Notes: generated by a model from the sequence alone, not told the origin. Positions 1 through 6,125 are shown, counted from the first letter of the stretch. The stretch: 9,022 nt of DNA from Caryophanales bacterium (GCA_016291895.1 JAEEZO010000047.1:1-9022); one strand, 5' to 3'. A program made the numbers and translations.

Positions 1-305
1 ATATAGACACCACTACTTTTATCACAATCTTCTTTTTTATCATATGTTTTTAACGCATCAAGATATTCGTGATCTTCAAGAGTCTCAAGAGATACAAAAT
101 TATAGTCATCAATAGGTCGATCTTCACGGTTATCATTAAAATAATCGTTACCCGCGATTTTTAGTGTATCTTCCATTGATACATAATAATTCTTTTCTGC
201 ATTATCTCTTATATTATTAACAGTAAAAACACCTATTCCTATTAATAGACCTAATATTACTAACACTGTTAACATTTCTACTAGTGTGAAACCTTTATTT
301 TTCAT
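1..305 (-). CDS. Type IV prepilin-like protein, N-terminal part (runs off left edge)
   Basis: The first 101 residues are visible. The N-terminus MKNKGFTLVEML is a textbook class-1 prepilin leader: a short basic leader ending in Gly5, the prepilin peptidase cleavage site before Phe6, and a Glu at position +5 of the mature protein (residue 10). A hydrophobic helix follows at about residues 8-30 (pilin assembly and membrane segment), then a polar, acidic region (residues 31-101). By family knowledge such proteins are cleaved and N-methylated by a PilD/ComC-type peptidase and built into type IV pili, competence pseudopili or type II secretion pseudopili. ATG at 303-305 is preceded by an AGGTG ribosome binding site at 311-315. 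The gene is divergent from the aminotransferase. Which pilus system it serves cannot be told, because the C-terminal part and downstream genes lie outside the window; ComGC-like or another minor pilin are both possible. Confidence 0.88.
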   Translation of the reverse strand, partial: MKNKGFTLVEMLTVLVILGLLIGIGVFTVNNIRDNAEKNYYVSMEDTLKIAGNDYFNDNREDRPIDDYNFVSLETLEDHEYLDALKTYDKKEDCDKSSGVY

Positions 306-322
306 ATTATCACCTATTATAA

Positions 323-333
323 ATTATATTATA
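323..333 (-). promoter_or_regulatory. Probable -10 region of the prepilin gene
   Basis: Two overlapping TATAAT matches on the minus strand (328-333 and 323-328) lie 18-23 bases upstream of the prepilin start codon. No convincing -35 hexamer stands at 16-18 bases from either. The location in the divergent gap and the match to consensus support a promoter, but in such AT-rich DNA a chance TATAAT is likely enough to keep confidence modest. Confidence 0.4.
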
Positions 334-359
334 AATGTCTATCTATTACTAGTATAAAA

Positions 360-388
360 TTGATTTATTAGCAATTTTATGATATAAT
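360..388 (+). promoter_or_regulatory. Sigma-A type promoter of the aminotransferase gene
   Basis: A -35 TTGATT (360-365), a 17-base spacer and a perfect -10 TATAAT (383-388) preceded by the extended -10 dinucleotide TG at 380-381 (TGATATAAT). Transcription would start near 395, giving a leader of only about 15 bases before the ATG at 410. The GGAGGG ribosome binding site at 401-406 lies in this short leader, unusually close to the start codon (3-4 bases). Confidence 0.75.
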
Positions 389-409
389 ATAGAAGTTTTT
401 GGAGGGTTT

Positions 410-1942
410 ATGGAAAATAATAAAAGTATTAATAGAATACTAGAAAGATATCCCTATTTAGCAAAGAGACATGATGGTTTCCCATCAGTAGGAAAAAGAA
501 AGATTGGTGAATACTCACCTGAAATACAAAAAATCGTTGAAGGATTCTCTTTATATGATAGTTTAATTGCAACAAGATTCTTTAATTCCATGAAAGAATA
601 TAATTTTACTAGTGGAGATCCTCTCGCATATGATGCTTTCCCACCTATTAAGAAAGCTATGCATGAATATATAGAAGCTAATAACGTTCATCGTTATCCT
701 TATTCTGAAGGTGACGATAGAATTCGTGAAATATTAGTTAATTATTTAAAACAAGAAGGTATTATTAACACTGAACCATATAACTTCAACGACATTAACG
801 ATGTTGGTTTATCAAGATATAATTTAACTTTCACTGTAGCAACTAGTCATGCTTTCCAATTAATAATGGATATTATTACAAGACCAGGTGATGTAATAAT
901 CGTACCTGGACCAAATTATGGATTATTTGCTATGCGTCCCGAAAGATTATCAGCAGATGTTATAGTTCTTCCTCTTAAAGAAGAAGATAACTATCTACCT
1001 AATCCCGATGAACTTGAAAACTTAATAAAAAAGACTAATCAAGAATTAGAAAAAAAACATCAAGGTGAAAAATATATTCCAAAAGTTGTTGGTTTCTTAA
1101 ACGCTAACCCCAATAATCCAACAGGAAAAGTTATGGGTAAAAGTGAATATGAAAGACTAAAAAGAATTGGTGAAATTTGTAAAGACAATGGATGTTTTGT
1201 TATCGATGATTTAGTTTATCGTGATATATCTTATAATGAAGATGAGAAAGCTCTTCCAATCGCTACGATCCCTGGTATGTTTAGAAATACCATATCACTA
1301 TTTGGTTTATCTAAATCATATGGTATGGCATCCCTACGTAGTGGATTTGTTGTAGCTGATGAAGTAATCATTCGTGAAGTTGTTAATAGAATATTCCAAG
1401 AAATGGATGCCGTTCCAGCAATTATTGGTGAGGCTTTAGGTGGTGCTTTTAACGACACTGAATATCGAAATACCGAATATCAAAAATATTTTAAAGATTT
1501 AAGACAAGAATATATTAATCGTTACCAATTATTTAAATCATTAATCATGGGTATTGATTCTATTAAAGATCCAAATGAAAGAAAAGTAATATTAGAATTA
1601 TTAAAAGCTCATTCAACAAATAAAGATTATTATCCATTATTAGATAATGGTATTAATGGTGTTGATATAATGAAGAACTTAGAACCAGAATCTGGATTCT
1701 TCTTACTATTAAACTTTAATAAATTAAAGGGTATGCATGGAAATAATATAACAATTAATAATGAATTTGATTTATTAAAATATTTCTATAATACTATTAA
1801 ATTACGTTATATTTTAGGAAGTGGATGTTTATGGCCAAATAAAGATGATTTAATTGGAAGATTCACTTACGCTAAAAGTTATGAAGATTTAATCGAAGTA
1901 TCAAATCTTATGGATAAAAGTATAAAAAAACTTGTAAAATAA
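410..1942 (+). CDS. Class I/II PLP-dependent aminotransferase, long form
   Basis: A fold-type I PLP enzyme that would transfer an amino group between an amino acid and a 2-oxo acid in the cytoplasm. Visible motifs: the cofactor phosphate region ATSHAFQ (144-150), PGPNYG (166-171) with the tyrosine that stacks near PLP, NPNNPTG (233-239), DDLVYRD (266-272) with the Asp and Tyr that contact the pyridine ring, and GLSKSYGMASLRSG (299-312), where Lys302 is the Schiff-base lysine and Arg310 the usual phosphate contact. Near the end, GRFTYA (483-488) supplies Arg484, the expected alpha-carboxylate binder. At 510 residues it is about 110 longer than typical class I enzymes (about 390-400); the extra length lies in an N-terminal extension and an insert around 380-425. 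Substrate is not recognisable; an aspartate- or aromatic-type enzyme or a related PLP lyase is possible. It is monocistronic, with its own promoter, and its last codons form a terminator stem. Confidence 0.88.
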   Translation: MENNKSINRILERYPYLAKRHDGFPSVGKRKIGEYSPEIQKIVEGFSLYDSLIATRFFNSMKEYNFTSGDPLAYDAFPPIKKAMHEYIEANNVHRYPYSEGDDRIREILVNYLKQEGIINTEPYNFNDINDVGLSRYNLTFTVATSHAFQLIMDIITRPGDVIIVPGPNYGLFAMRPERLSADVIVLPLKEEDNYLPNPDELENLIKKTNQELEKKHQGEKYIPKVVGFLNANPNNPTGKVMGKSEYERLKRIGEICKDNGCFVIDDLVYRDISYNEDEKALPIATIPGMFRNTISLFGLSKSYGMASLRSGFVVADEVIIREVVNRIFQEMDAVPAIIGEALGGAFNDTEYRNTEYQKYFKDLRQEYINRYQLFKSLIMGIDSIKDPNERKVILELLKAHSTNKDYYPLLDNGINGVDIMKNLEPESGFFLLLNFNKLKGMHGNNITINNEFDLLKYFYNTIKLRYILGSGCLWPNKDDLIGRFTYAKSYEDLIEVSNLMDKSIKKLVK

Positions 1943-1956
1943 TTACAAGTTTTTTT
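1924..1956. terminator. Bidirectional intrinsic terminator between convergent genes
   Basis: The hairpin has arms ACTTGTAA (1930-1937) and TTACAAGT (1943-1950), a five-base loop containing the TAA stop of the aminotransferase, and flanking A and T tracts (1924-1930 and 1951-1956) that extend the stem and give a U tract on either strand. It therefore serves both the plus-strand aminotransferase and the minus-strand lipoprotein gene ending at 1961. The left arm encodes the last residues of the aminotransferase. The same stem sequence recurs at 2882-2908. Confidence 0.8.
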
Positions 1957-1960
1957 GTTT

Positions 1961-2854
1961 CTATGGTAAATAAAAATAACCAGGAACACTTATTAATTCA
2001 TAATTCTTTGTAATAAAATATTCATTTGTTATATTCATTATTTCATCATAATATTTTGTTAAAATATCATCTTTTATTAAGTAATAAGAATATTCACATT
2101 TAACATCTGCATATTTTTCACATTCTTCTTTATTAATTACGTTAGAACTTAAAGTATAGAAAGCTTTATCAGTTTTAATAATTGATCCATATACTTTAAT
2201 AATTTCTTCATCTTTTAACGAATCAATATTAACTTTATATTTAAATTCTTTACCTTTCGGACATTCATTACTTGAATAGTTTGTATAGTCTATATAGTAT
2301 AAATATAATCCATCATTTGTATATGTTATTATCTCATAATTAGGAATATACTTATCCATACTATAAGAATGAATATCACTAGCACTTAATATTTTTTTGT
2401 TAATATTGAACCTTTTAAGATATTCTTTCCATCCATCATGATAGTTATCTTTTTCAAAATTACCATCATAATTTGCATCTTTTACTTTTTGCCAAAAATC
2501 ATTATATAAAATACCTTTTTCATTAATAGCATTATCTCTACTTACTGCAATCGGATTATCAATACTACCAACTTCTTTACAATTTTTATCATTACTGAAT
2601 AATTGTTTTGTATTATATTTATATATCGTATTATCAGTAACAAATATCTTATCTGAACCAATCATAAATGAATTTTCATTCATTTCAGGACAATTAATTT
2701 TTCTTGGTTTATCTCCTGTTTCTAAATTCTTATTTGCCCATTCAAAAAAAGTTAAATTCTCTTCCTCTTCTTTTTTAGGTTCATTTTTATTACAACCAGT
2801 AAGAACAATAATAGATAACATTAATATAAATAGCATATTTATCTTTTTATTCAT
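1961..2854 (-). CDS. Putative lipoprotein of unknown function
   Basis: The 297-residue product begins MNKKINMLFILMLSIIVLTGC: a basic N-terminus, a hydrophobic core and a lipobox LTGC with the lipidated cysteine at position 21. By family knowledge it would be diacylated by Lgt, cut by LspA and held on the outer face of the membrane. After a charged linker rich in Lys and Glu (22-33) the mature part is polar, rich in Asn, Asp, Lys and Tyr, with several further cysteines and no repeat or catalytic motif I recognise. ATG at 2852-2854 is preceded by an AAGAGGTG ribosome binding site (2859-2866). It stops at TAG, the only TAG among the visible stops. It is a single-gene unit lying between two hairpins of identical stem sequence. 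It may be a sensor or substrate-binding surface protein, but nothing in the sequence decides this. Confidence 0.8.
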   Translation of the reverse strand: MNKKINMLFILMLSIIVLTGCNKNEPKKEEEENLTFFEWANKNLETGDKPRKINCPEMNENSFMIGSDKIFVTDNTIYKYNTKQLFSNDKNCKEVGSIDNPIAVSRDNAINEKGILYNDFWQKVKDANYDGNFEKDNYHDGWKEYLKRFNINKKILSASDIHSYSMDKYIPNYEIITYTNDGLYLYYIDYTNYSSNECPKGKEFKYKVNIDSLKDEEIIKVYGSIIKTDKAFYTLSSNVINKEECEKYADVKCEYSYYLIKDDILTKYYDEIMNITNEYFITKNYELISVPGYFYLP

Positions 2855-2871
2855 AATACACCTCTTAATTT

Positions 2872-2880
2872 ATTTTATCA
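2872..2880 (-). promoter_or_regulatory. Extended -10 promoter element of the lipoprotein gene
   Basis: On the minus strand TGATAAAAT (TGnTAAAAT, one mismatch to the extended -10 consensus) lies 18-26 bases upstream of the lipoprotein ATG. The -35 position falls inside the tRNA terminator hairpin and does not resemble TTGACA, so the promoter would depend on the extended -10. The short distance to the tRNA terminator implies the lipoprotein is transcribed separately. Confidence 0.45.
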
Positions 2881-2881
2881 T

Positions 2882-2908
2882 AAAAAAACTTGTAACATTA
2901 CAAGTTTT
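2882..2908 (-). terminator. Intrinsic terminator of the tRNA-Arg gene
   Basis: Arms AAAACTTGTAA (2885-2895) and TTACAAGTTTT (2898-2908) form a hairpin with a very small loop; the innermost A-T pairs probably open. Read on the minus strand it is followed by seven T residues (2882-2888), as expected just downstream of the tRNA 3' end. The stem is the same as that of the terminator at 1924-1956. Confidence 0.75.
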
Positions 2909-2917
2909 CTTTTTATA

Positions 2918-2992
2918 TGGCGTCCCCTACAGGAATCGAACCTGTATTTAATTCTTAGGAGGAATCCGTACTATCCATTATACTAAGAGGAC
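2918..2992 (-). tRNA. tRNA-Arg, anticodon CCU (reads AGG)
   Basis: A complete cloverleaf can be folded by hand on the minus strand. The acceptor stem pairs GTCCTCT with AGGGGAC (one G-U pair). The D stem is GTAT/GTAC. The anticodon stem GATTC/GAATT encloses the loop CTCCTAA with anticodon CCT. The T arm ACAGG-TTCGATT-CCTGT carries the standard TTCGA. The discriminator base is G, and the CCA end is encoded in the genome (plus-strand TGG at 2918-2920). The length of 75 including CCA is normal for a class I tRNA. An unmodified C34 would read only AGG, a codon seldom used here (one example is AGG at 5027-5029). The gene has its own probable promoter overlapping the end of the membrane-protein gene and its own terminator. 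Confidence 0.95.
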
Positions 2993-2997
2993 ATGAA

Positions 2998-3029
2998 TTA
3001 ATTATAACATTATTTATTGTTATAATTAA
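2998..3029. repeat. Perfect 12-base inverted repeat
   Basis: Arms TTAATTATAACA (2998-3009) and TGTTATAATTAA (3018-3029) are exact reverse complements, separated by eight bases. No U tract follows on either strand, so it is not an ordinary terminator. Each arm carries TGTTATAAT, so a consensus extended -10 faces each way: one towards the tRNA and one back into the membrane-protein gene (antisense). Confidence 0.8.
3001..3029 (-). promoter_or_regulatory. Probable promoter of tRNA-Arg, inside the end of the upstream gene
   Basis: On the minus strand the extended -10 TGTTATAAT occupies 3001-3009, with a weak -35-like TTAATT at 3024-3029 (17-base spacer). Transcription would begin near 2994, two bases before the mature tRNA 5' end. 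The element overlaps the last codons and stop of the membrane-protein gene (stop at 3010-3012). The sequence is also one half of a perfect inverted repeat, so a protein-binding or structural role cannot be excluded. Confidence 0.5.
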
Positions 3030-3873
3030 CTTTTATTCCATTTATTAAATTAAAATAATTATTAATATCATTTATACTTGTTTCATAAATAATTATTAAT
3101 CTTTTATCTTTATTACCATCATGATTTAAATCATAATCAACATAAGACATATAAATCGTCATATTATTATAATTAATTACATTAATACTATCGATATTAT
3201 TTGATTCAAAAGTATAACCTTCATCTTCAATATAACCTATTGTTTGTTTTAAATGATATTCATAAATATCTTCTAGTTCATCTTCACTATAATTATCTAG
3301 AATATAACTATATATACCTACAAATGAATCTGTCTTTTTATCTTCACAAGATAAAACATAATCTCCTAATTTAGCATTACAAGAATAGTCCATATCAATA
3401 TTTAATTTAAAGTCATTTTTATCAAAATAATAATCATAATGATCCGTTAAAGATATTTCTTTTTCATTTAATTTAGTATCTAGACGAACAACATAATTAT
3501 TAAAAGCTTTAGAAAAATAAACTAAAGATAATATATCAAGAAAAATAAAAATAAATGATATAAAACAAAATTTCTTTTGATAATTAAATAAATAATGAAT
3601 TGGTGGATAAAACAAACTAAATAATAATAAACACGCTATTTTAAAATTCTTAATTGTTGAAAATTCTTCTTTTTTTAAAATATCATCAATAATTATTAAA
3701 CATGACATAACAAATGTTATTAATAAAATAATTGTAAATAACGAAATAATATAAAAATATGGTTTAGTATTAAAATAACCAACATTATTAAGCTTTAAAG
3801 ATAACAAAGTAACAGTTACTGGTAATAAAAATATATATAAAATAAAAATATATTCTTTAACTTTATTATTCAT
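3010..3873 (-). CDS. Four-helix membrane protein with acidic outer domain, function unknown
   Basis: The 287-residue product has four predicted hydrophobic segments at about 8-27, 37-63, 79-97 and 102-121, followed by a hydrophilic, acidic domain (about 125-287). With four helices, both ends should lie on the same side of the membrane; the side is not certain from the sequence. The soluble domain contains two cysteines (Cys165, Cys176) that could pair if extracytoplasmic. It also contains D-L-N-H-D-G-N-K-D (248-256), which resembles the calcium loop DxNxDGxxD of EF-hand and dockerin-like motifs. I do not recognise the family. ATG at 3871-3873 has an AGGGAG ribosome binding site (3879-3884). 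The gene is divergent from the Ig/phosphodiester glycosidase gene and lies 17 bases upstream of the tRNA with no terminator of its own, so read-through into the tRNA is possible. Confidence 0.8.
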   Translation of the reverse strand: MNNKVKEYIFILYIFLLPVTVTLLSLKLNNVGYFNTKPYFYIISLFTIILLITFVMSCLIIIDDILKKEEFSTIKNFKIACLLLFSLFYPPIHYLFNYQKKFCFISFIFIFLDILSLVYFSKAFNNYVVRLDTKLNEKEISLTDHYDYYFDKNDFKLNIDMDYSCNAKLGDYVLSCEDKKTDSFVGIYSYILDNYSEDELEDIYEYHLKQTIGYIEDEGYTFESNNIDSINVINYNNMTIYMSYVDYDLNHDGNKDKRLIIIYETSINDINNYFNLINGIKVNYNNK

Positions 3874-3892
3874 ACTATCTCCCTAATTAGAT

Positions 3893-3901
3893 ATTGTAAC
3901 A
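3893..3901 (-). promoter_or_regulatory. Extended -10 of the four-helix membrane protein gene
   Basis: On the minus strand TGTTACAAT (one mismatch to TGnTATAAT) lies 20-28 bases upstream of the ATG at 3873. A TTTAAT at 3916-3921 stands at a 17-base spacing as a weak -35. It lies in the 81-90 base divergent gap shared with the glycosidase gene. Confidence 0.45.
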
Positions 3902-3913
3902 TAAATATTAAAA

Positions 3914-3942
3914 TTATTAAAAATGTTTTACTACAATATGAT
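3914..3942 (+). promoter_or_regulatory. Possible promoter of the Ig/phosphodiester glycosidase gene
   Basis: TTATTA (3914-3919) and TATGAT (3937-3942) are separated by 17 bases, and the start codon follows about 20 bases later. An overlapping alternative -10 is TACAAT (3932-3937). Matches are partial and the gap is almost pure A/T, so this is tentative. Confidence 0.3.
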
Positions 3943-3953
3943 AAAATAATAAT

Positions 3954-3959
3954 AGTGAT
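3954..3959 (+). promoter_or_regulatory. Weak ribosome binding site that decides the glycosidase start
   Basis: AGTGAT can pair with the part of the 16S tail that recognises GGUGAUC. Nothing purine-rich precedes the earlier in-frame GTG (3955) or ATG (3958), whereas this element stands four bases before the ATG at 3964. This makes 3964 the preferred start, although the site is poor compared with the GGAGG-type sites of neighbouring genes. Confidence 0.35.
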
Positions 3960-3963
3960 GATA

Positions 3964-5544
3964 ATGAAAGATGATTTAGTTATTAAAATAGTTTTTATAA
4001 TTACATTAGTTATTAGTATATTTTTTATAATAAGTGGATTAGTATCTAATAAAGAAGTAGATAATACCATATATGAAACAGGTTTAAATATTTCTACCCC
4101 AGCAGTTACACTTGAAGTTGGTGAAACTCTGCAAGTAGAAGCTACAGTTGTTCCAGAAAATGCTACTTATAAAAATATTAATTGGGAAACAGCTAATCCT
4201 AATATTGCAACAGTAAATAACGGTTTAATAACAGGTGTTAGTGTTGGTAATACATCAATTAGTGTATATACGGAAAAGATGAAAATAACGAGAGTTATCC
4301 CTGTTACCGTTAAAGAGAAATATATTAGAATTGAAAGTATTAACGTTAAAGAAGAAAATATAACAATTCATGAAGGAGATAAATATAATATTGAATATAC
4401 AATTCTTCCAGAGGATGCTACTAATAAAAATTTAACAGTTACTACAAGTGATAAAAATATTGCAGCCTTAACCAAAGAACATGAAATATATGGTTACAAT
4501 GAAGGAACAGCTGTTATTACTTTAACAGGAGATAATGTTACTGCAACCATTAATGTAACAGTTGAAAAGAAAATAATTAATGTTAGTAAAGTCGAATTAG
4601 ATAAAAAAAGTCTTAACCTTGAAATAGGTAAATCAGATACTATTAACGCAACAATATCACCTAATGATGCAACTGATCAATCAATTGTTTGGTCAAGTAG
4701 TGATAATAGTATTGCAACTGTTGACAGTGGTAAAATAACTGCTCTAAAACCAGGTGTTGCAACAATTACAGCAACAAGTAATAATGGTAAAACAGCAACA
4801 TGCAAAGTTACAGTTTCTGAGCCATTTGAAAAATCGATTGTCAATGAGAAATTAACAGGATATGGTACTGTAGCTTCTTGTAATAGCGATAGTATGAAAT
4901 ATCGTATTGTTAATGTTAATGGAAATGATTTTGTATTAATATGGGTTAAAGATCCTGGAAAACAATTATATAATGCCCTAGCGGTTAGTGATGGAAGTAG
5001 AAATGCTAGTGCTGATAGTATTCTATCTAGGGAAATAAGTTCTAATGGTTATCAAAACAAATGTATGATTGCAACAAATGCTAGTTTCTTCAATATGGGT
5101 AGCGGAAGTATCAACGCAAATATCATTATGCATCGAGGACAAGTCGTTCGAAATAAAGGAAATACTACAGGTGTTGGAATTACTAAAGATGGCAAGTTGA
5201 TTGAATTTGTTAATCAACCATTATCTTCTCTACAAAGTAGTGGTATTCAAAGTTCATGGGCCCATAGTAATCGTATTAGTCCTAGAAATAACAATAATCG
5301 TGATAGTACTAATAGAACTATTATTTGCCAAGTTAATAAAAATAACTTCGTTATGGTATCAGGAAGTGGTTCACCAGAAAAAATAGCATATGATGTTAAT
5401 AACTCTGTTGGTGGTGCAGCATGCTTTAATTTAGATGGTGGTGGTAGTCGAAAACTATATTATAAAACAGGATCATCATCTATTACCAAACGCTTTGGTG
5501 GTGGCAGAAATATACCTGATATGGTTGTCTTTGTGGAACAATAA
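3964..5544 (+). CDS. Membrane-anchored Ig-like (Big_2 x3) phosphodiester glycosidase (NAGPA-type)
   Basis: With ATG at 3964 the protein has 526 residues; an in-frame GTG at 3955 would add three. A short basic N-terminus and a hydrophobic segment (about 7-28) anchor it with the rest outside the cell. Three Big_2 bacterial Ig-like domains follow at about 44-118, 120-203 and 205-286, each with the P-x-x-A-T...W/T-x-x...I-A-x-V...G-x-A-x-I pattern. The C-terminal domain (about 305-526) matches the phosphodiester glycosidase family named after human NAGPA (the uncovering enzyme): NASFFN (372-377), NLDGGGSR (489-496) and GGGRNIPD (512-519) are its hallmarks. By family knowledge it would cleave a sugar-phosphodiester bond; the likely substrates are cell-surface or extracellular polymers (inference). 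The Ig modules would hold the catalytic domain away from the membrane. It has its own terminator and is divergent from a membrane-protein gene. Confidence 0.85.
   Translation: MKDDLVIKIVFIITLVISIFFIISGLVSNKEVDNTIYETGLNISTPAVTLEVGETLQVEATVVPENATYKNINWETANPNIATVNNGLITGVSVGNTSISVYTEKMKITRVIPVTVKEKYIRIESINVKEENITIHEGDKYNIEYTILPEDATNKNLTVTTSDKNIAALTKEHEIYGYNEGTAVITLTGDNVTATINVTVEKKIINVSKVELDKKSLNLEIGKSDTINATISPNDATDQSIVWSSSDNSIATVDSGKITALKPGVATITATSNNGKTATCKVTVSEPFEKSIVNEKLTGYGTVASCNSDSMKYRIVNVNGNDFVLIWVKDPGKQLYNALAVSDGSRNASADSILSREISSNGYQNKCMIATNASFFNMGSGSINANIIMHRGQVVRNKGNTTGVGITKDGKLIEFVNQPLSSLQSSGIQSSWAHSNRISPRNNNNRDSTNRTIICQVNKNNFVMVSGSGSPEKIAYDVNNSVGGAACFNLDGGGSRKLYYKTGSSSITKRFGGGRNIPDMVVFVEQ
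4735..4754 (+). repeat. 20-base segment nearly repeated, inverted, at 8337-8356
   Basis: This segment of the third Ig module reads ATAACTGCTCTAAAACCAGG. The minus strand of 8337-8356, in the second Ig module of the other stalk protein, is identical except for one base (A for T at the sixth position). Both encode ITALKPG, the conserved turn of Big_2 domains. The two copies are in opposite orientation in the window. Confidence 0.7.
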
Positions 5545-5572
5545 AAGAGTAAACAATGTTTACTCTTTTTTT
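5543..5572. terminator. Strong intrinsic terminator after the glycosidase gene
   Basis: A perfect 12-base stem, AAAAGAGTAAAC (5543-5554) with GTTTACTCTTTT (5558-5569), has a three-base loop. A plus-strand T tract runs 5566-5572. The TAA stop of the glycosidase is at the foot of the stem and the convergent minus-strand gene stops at 5571-5573. On the minus strand the tract is shorter (TTTTATT), so termination there should be weaker. Confidence 0.85.
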
Positions 5573-6077
5573 ATGATTTCTTTTCTTTCTTCTTGAAGTA
5601 ACTAAAATAAAATAATTTTTGAAACCAATCGGTAGTACCACAAGATAATTTATATAATTGATCATTAGGCATATGTTTTAATAAATATTCTTCAGCCCCA
5701 TCAATATCTAATTTTTTAGCATAAAGATCAAACTCTTTATAATTTGTAGCATAATCTGATATACGAAGACAAAAATCTTGAAGAGATTTATATTCTTCAA
5801 TATACATATCCGTATTATTTTTTAAATATTCTTTATCAATCGGATATTTTATCATAAATTTTGATATATCTATAAAACTCCAAATATATTCACATCTTTT
5901 AATAGCTTCTATACGATTCTTCTTAGTTAATTTATTTAAAATATTAATAGCTTTTTCAACATATCCTTTTTCATAGAAAAGTTCATCGAATTCATCTTCT
6001 GATAATTCACAATTATCATTAATAAAATCACGTATATTTTGATCAATAATTAATAATTTATTAATAGATTCATCCAT
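5571..6077 (-). CDS. Protein of unknown function, downstream of recA
   Basis: The 168-residue product is soluble, with no signal peptide or membrane segment, mostly helical in appearance, with an acidic first half (Asp/Glu-rich around 12-40) and a lysine-rich tail ending KKKEKKS. I do not recognise a family. Position directly after recA suggests RecX, but the sequence lacks the basic, arginine-rich three-helix repeats of RecX, so I do not assign it. ATG at 6075-6077 has a GAGGGA ribosome binding site (6081-6086). It has a near-consensus promoter of its own lying within the recA terminator, so it is probably transcribed apart from recA. It stops in the terminator it shares with the convergent glycosidase gene. 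Confidence 0.7.
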   Translation of the reverse strand: MDESINKLLIIDQNIRDFINDNCELSEDEFDELFYEKGYVEKAINILNKLTKKNRIEAIKRCEYIWSFIDISKFMIKYPIDKEYLKNNTDMYIEEYKSLQDFCLRISDYATNYKEFDLYAKKLDIDGAEEYLLKHMPNDQLYKLSCGTTDWFQKLFYFSYFKKKEKKS

Positions 6078-6097
6078 ATATCCCTCAACTTCGTATA

Positions 6098-6125
6098 ATT
6101 ATACCACAACACCAAAAAAAGTCAA
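6098..6125 (-). promoter_or_regulatory. Strong promoter of the gene downstream of recA
   Basis: On the minus strand the -35 TTGACT (6120-6125) is followed by a 16-base spacer and a perfect -10 TATAAT (6098-6103) with the extended TG at 6105-6106 (TGGTATAAT). The -35 hexamer is part of the second arm of the recA terminator. This is one of the best consensus matches in the window. Confidence 0.75.

Noticed and set aside
336..341. Minus-strand TAGACA as a -35 for the prepilin gene
   Set aside because: A -10 at the correct spacing would fall on the ribosome binding site, leaving no leader.
1231..1458. Minus-strand reading frame of 75 codons inside the aminotransferase gene
   Set aside because: It lies opposite well-conserved catalytic motifs of the aminotransferase and has no ribosome binding site or recognisable protein character.
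2918..2992. tRNA-Arg as an integration site for a mobile element
   Set aside because: tRNA-Arg genes are frequent attachment sites, but there is no integrase, no repeated tRNA 3' end and no element boundary nearby.
2998..3029. Inverted repeat as an intrinsic terminator of the membrane-protein gene
   Set aside because: No T tract follows the stem on the minus strand, and the stem is nearly all A-T pairs.
3870..4070. Minus-strand frame of 66 codons across the divergent gap and the glycosidase N-terminus
   Set aside because: Its hydrophobic product is the complement of the A/T-rich gap and the membrane-anchor codons; it overlaps both flanking genes' start signals.
5023..5665. Other short frames around the glycosidase catalytic domain and its terminator (both strands)
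   Set aside because: They overlap conserved coding sequence or run through the terminator hairpin, and show no ribosome binding site.
5571..6077. RecX assignment for the gene after recA
   Set aside because: Only position supports it. The protein is acidic in its first half and lacks the arginine-rich repeated three-helix pattern of RecX.
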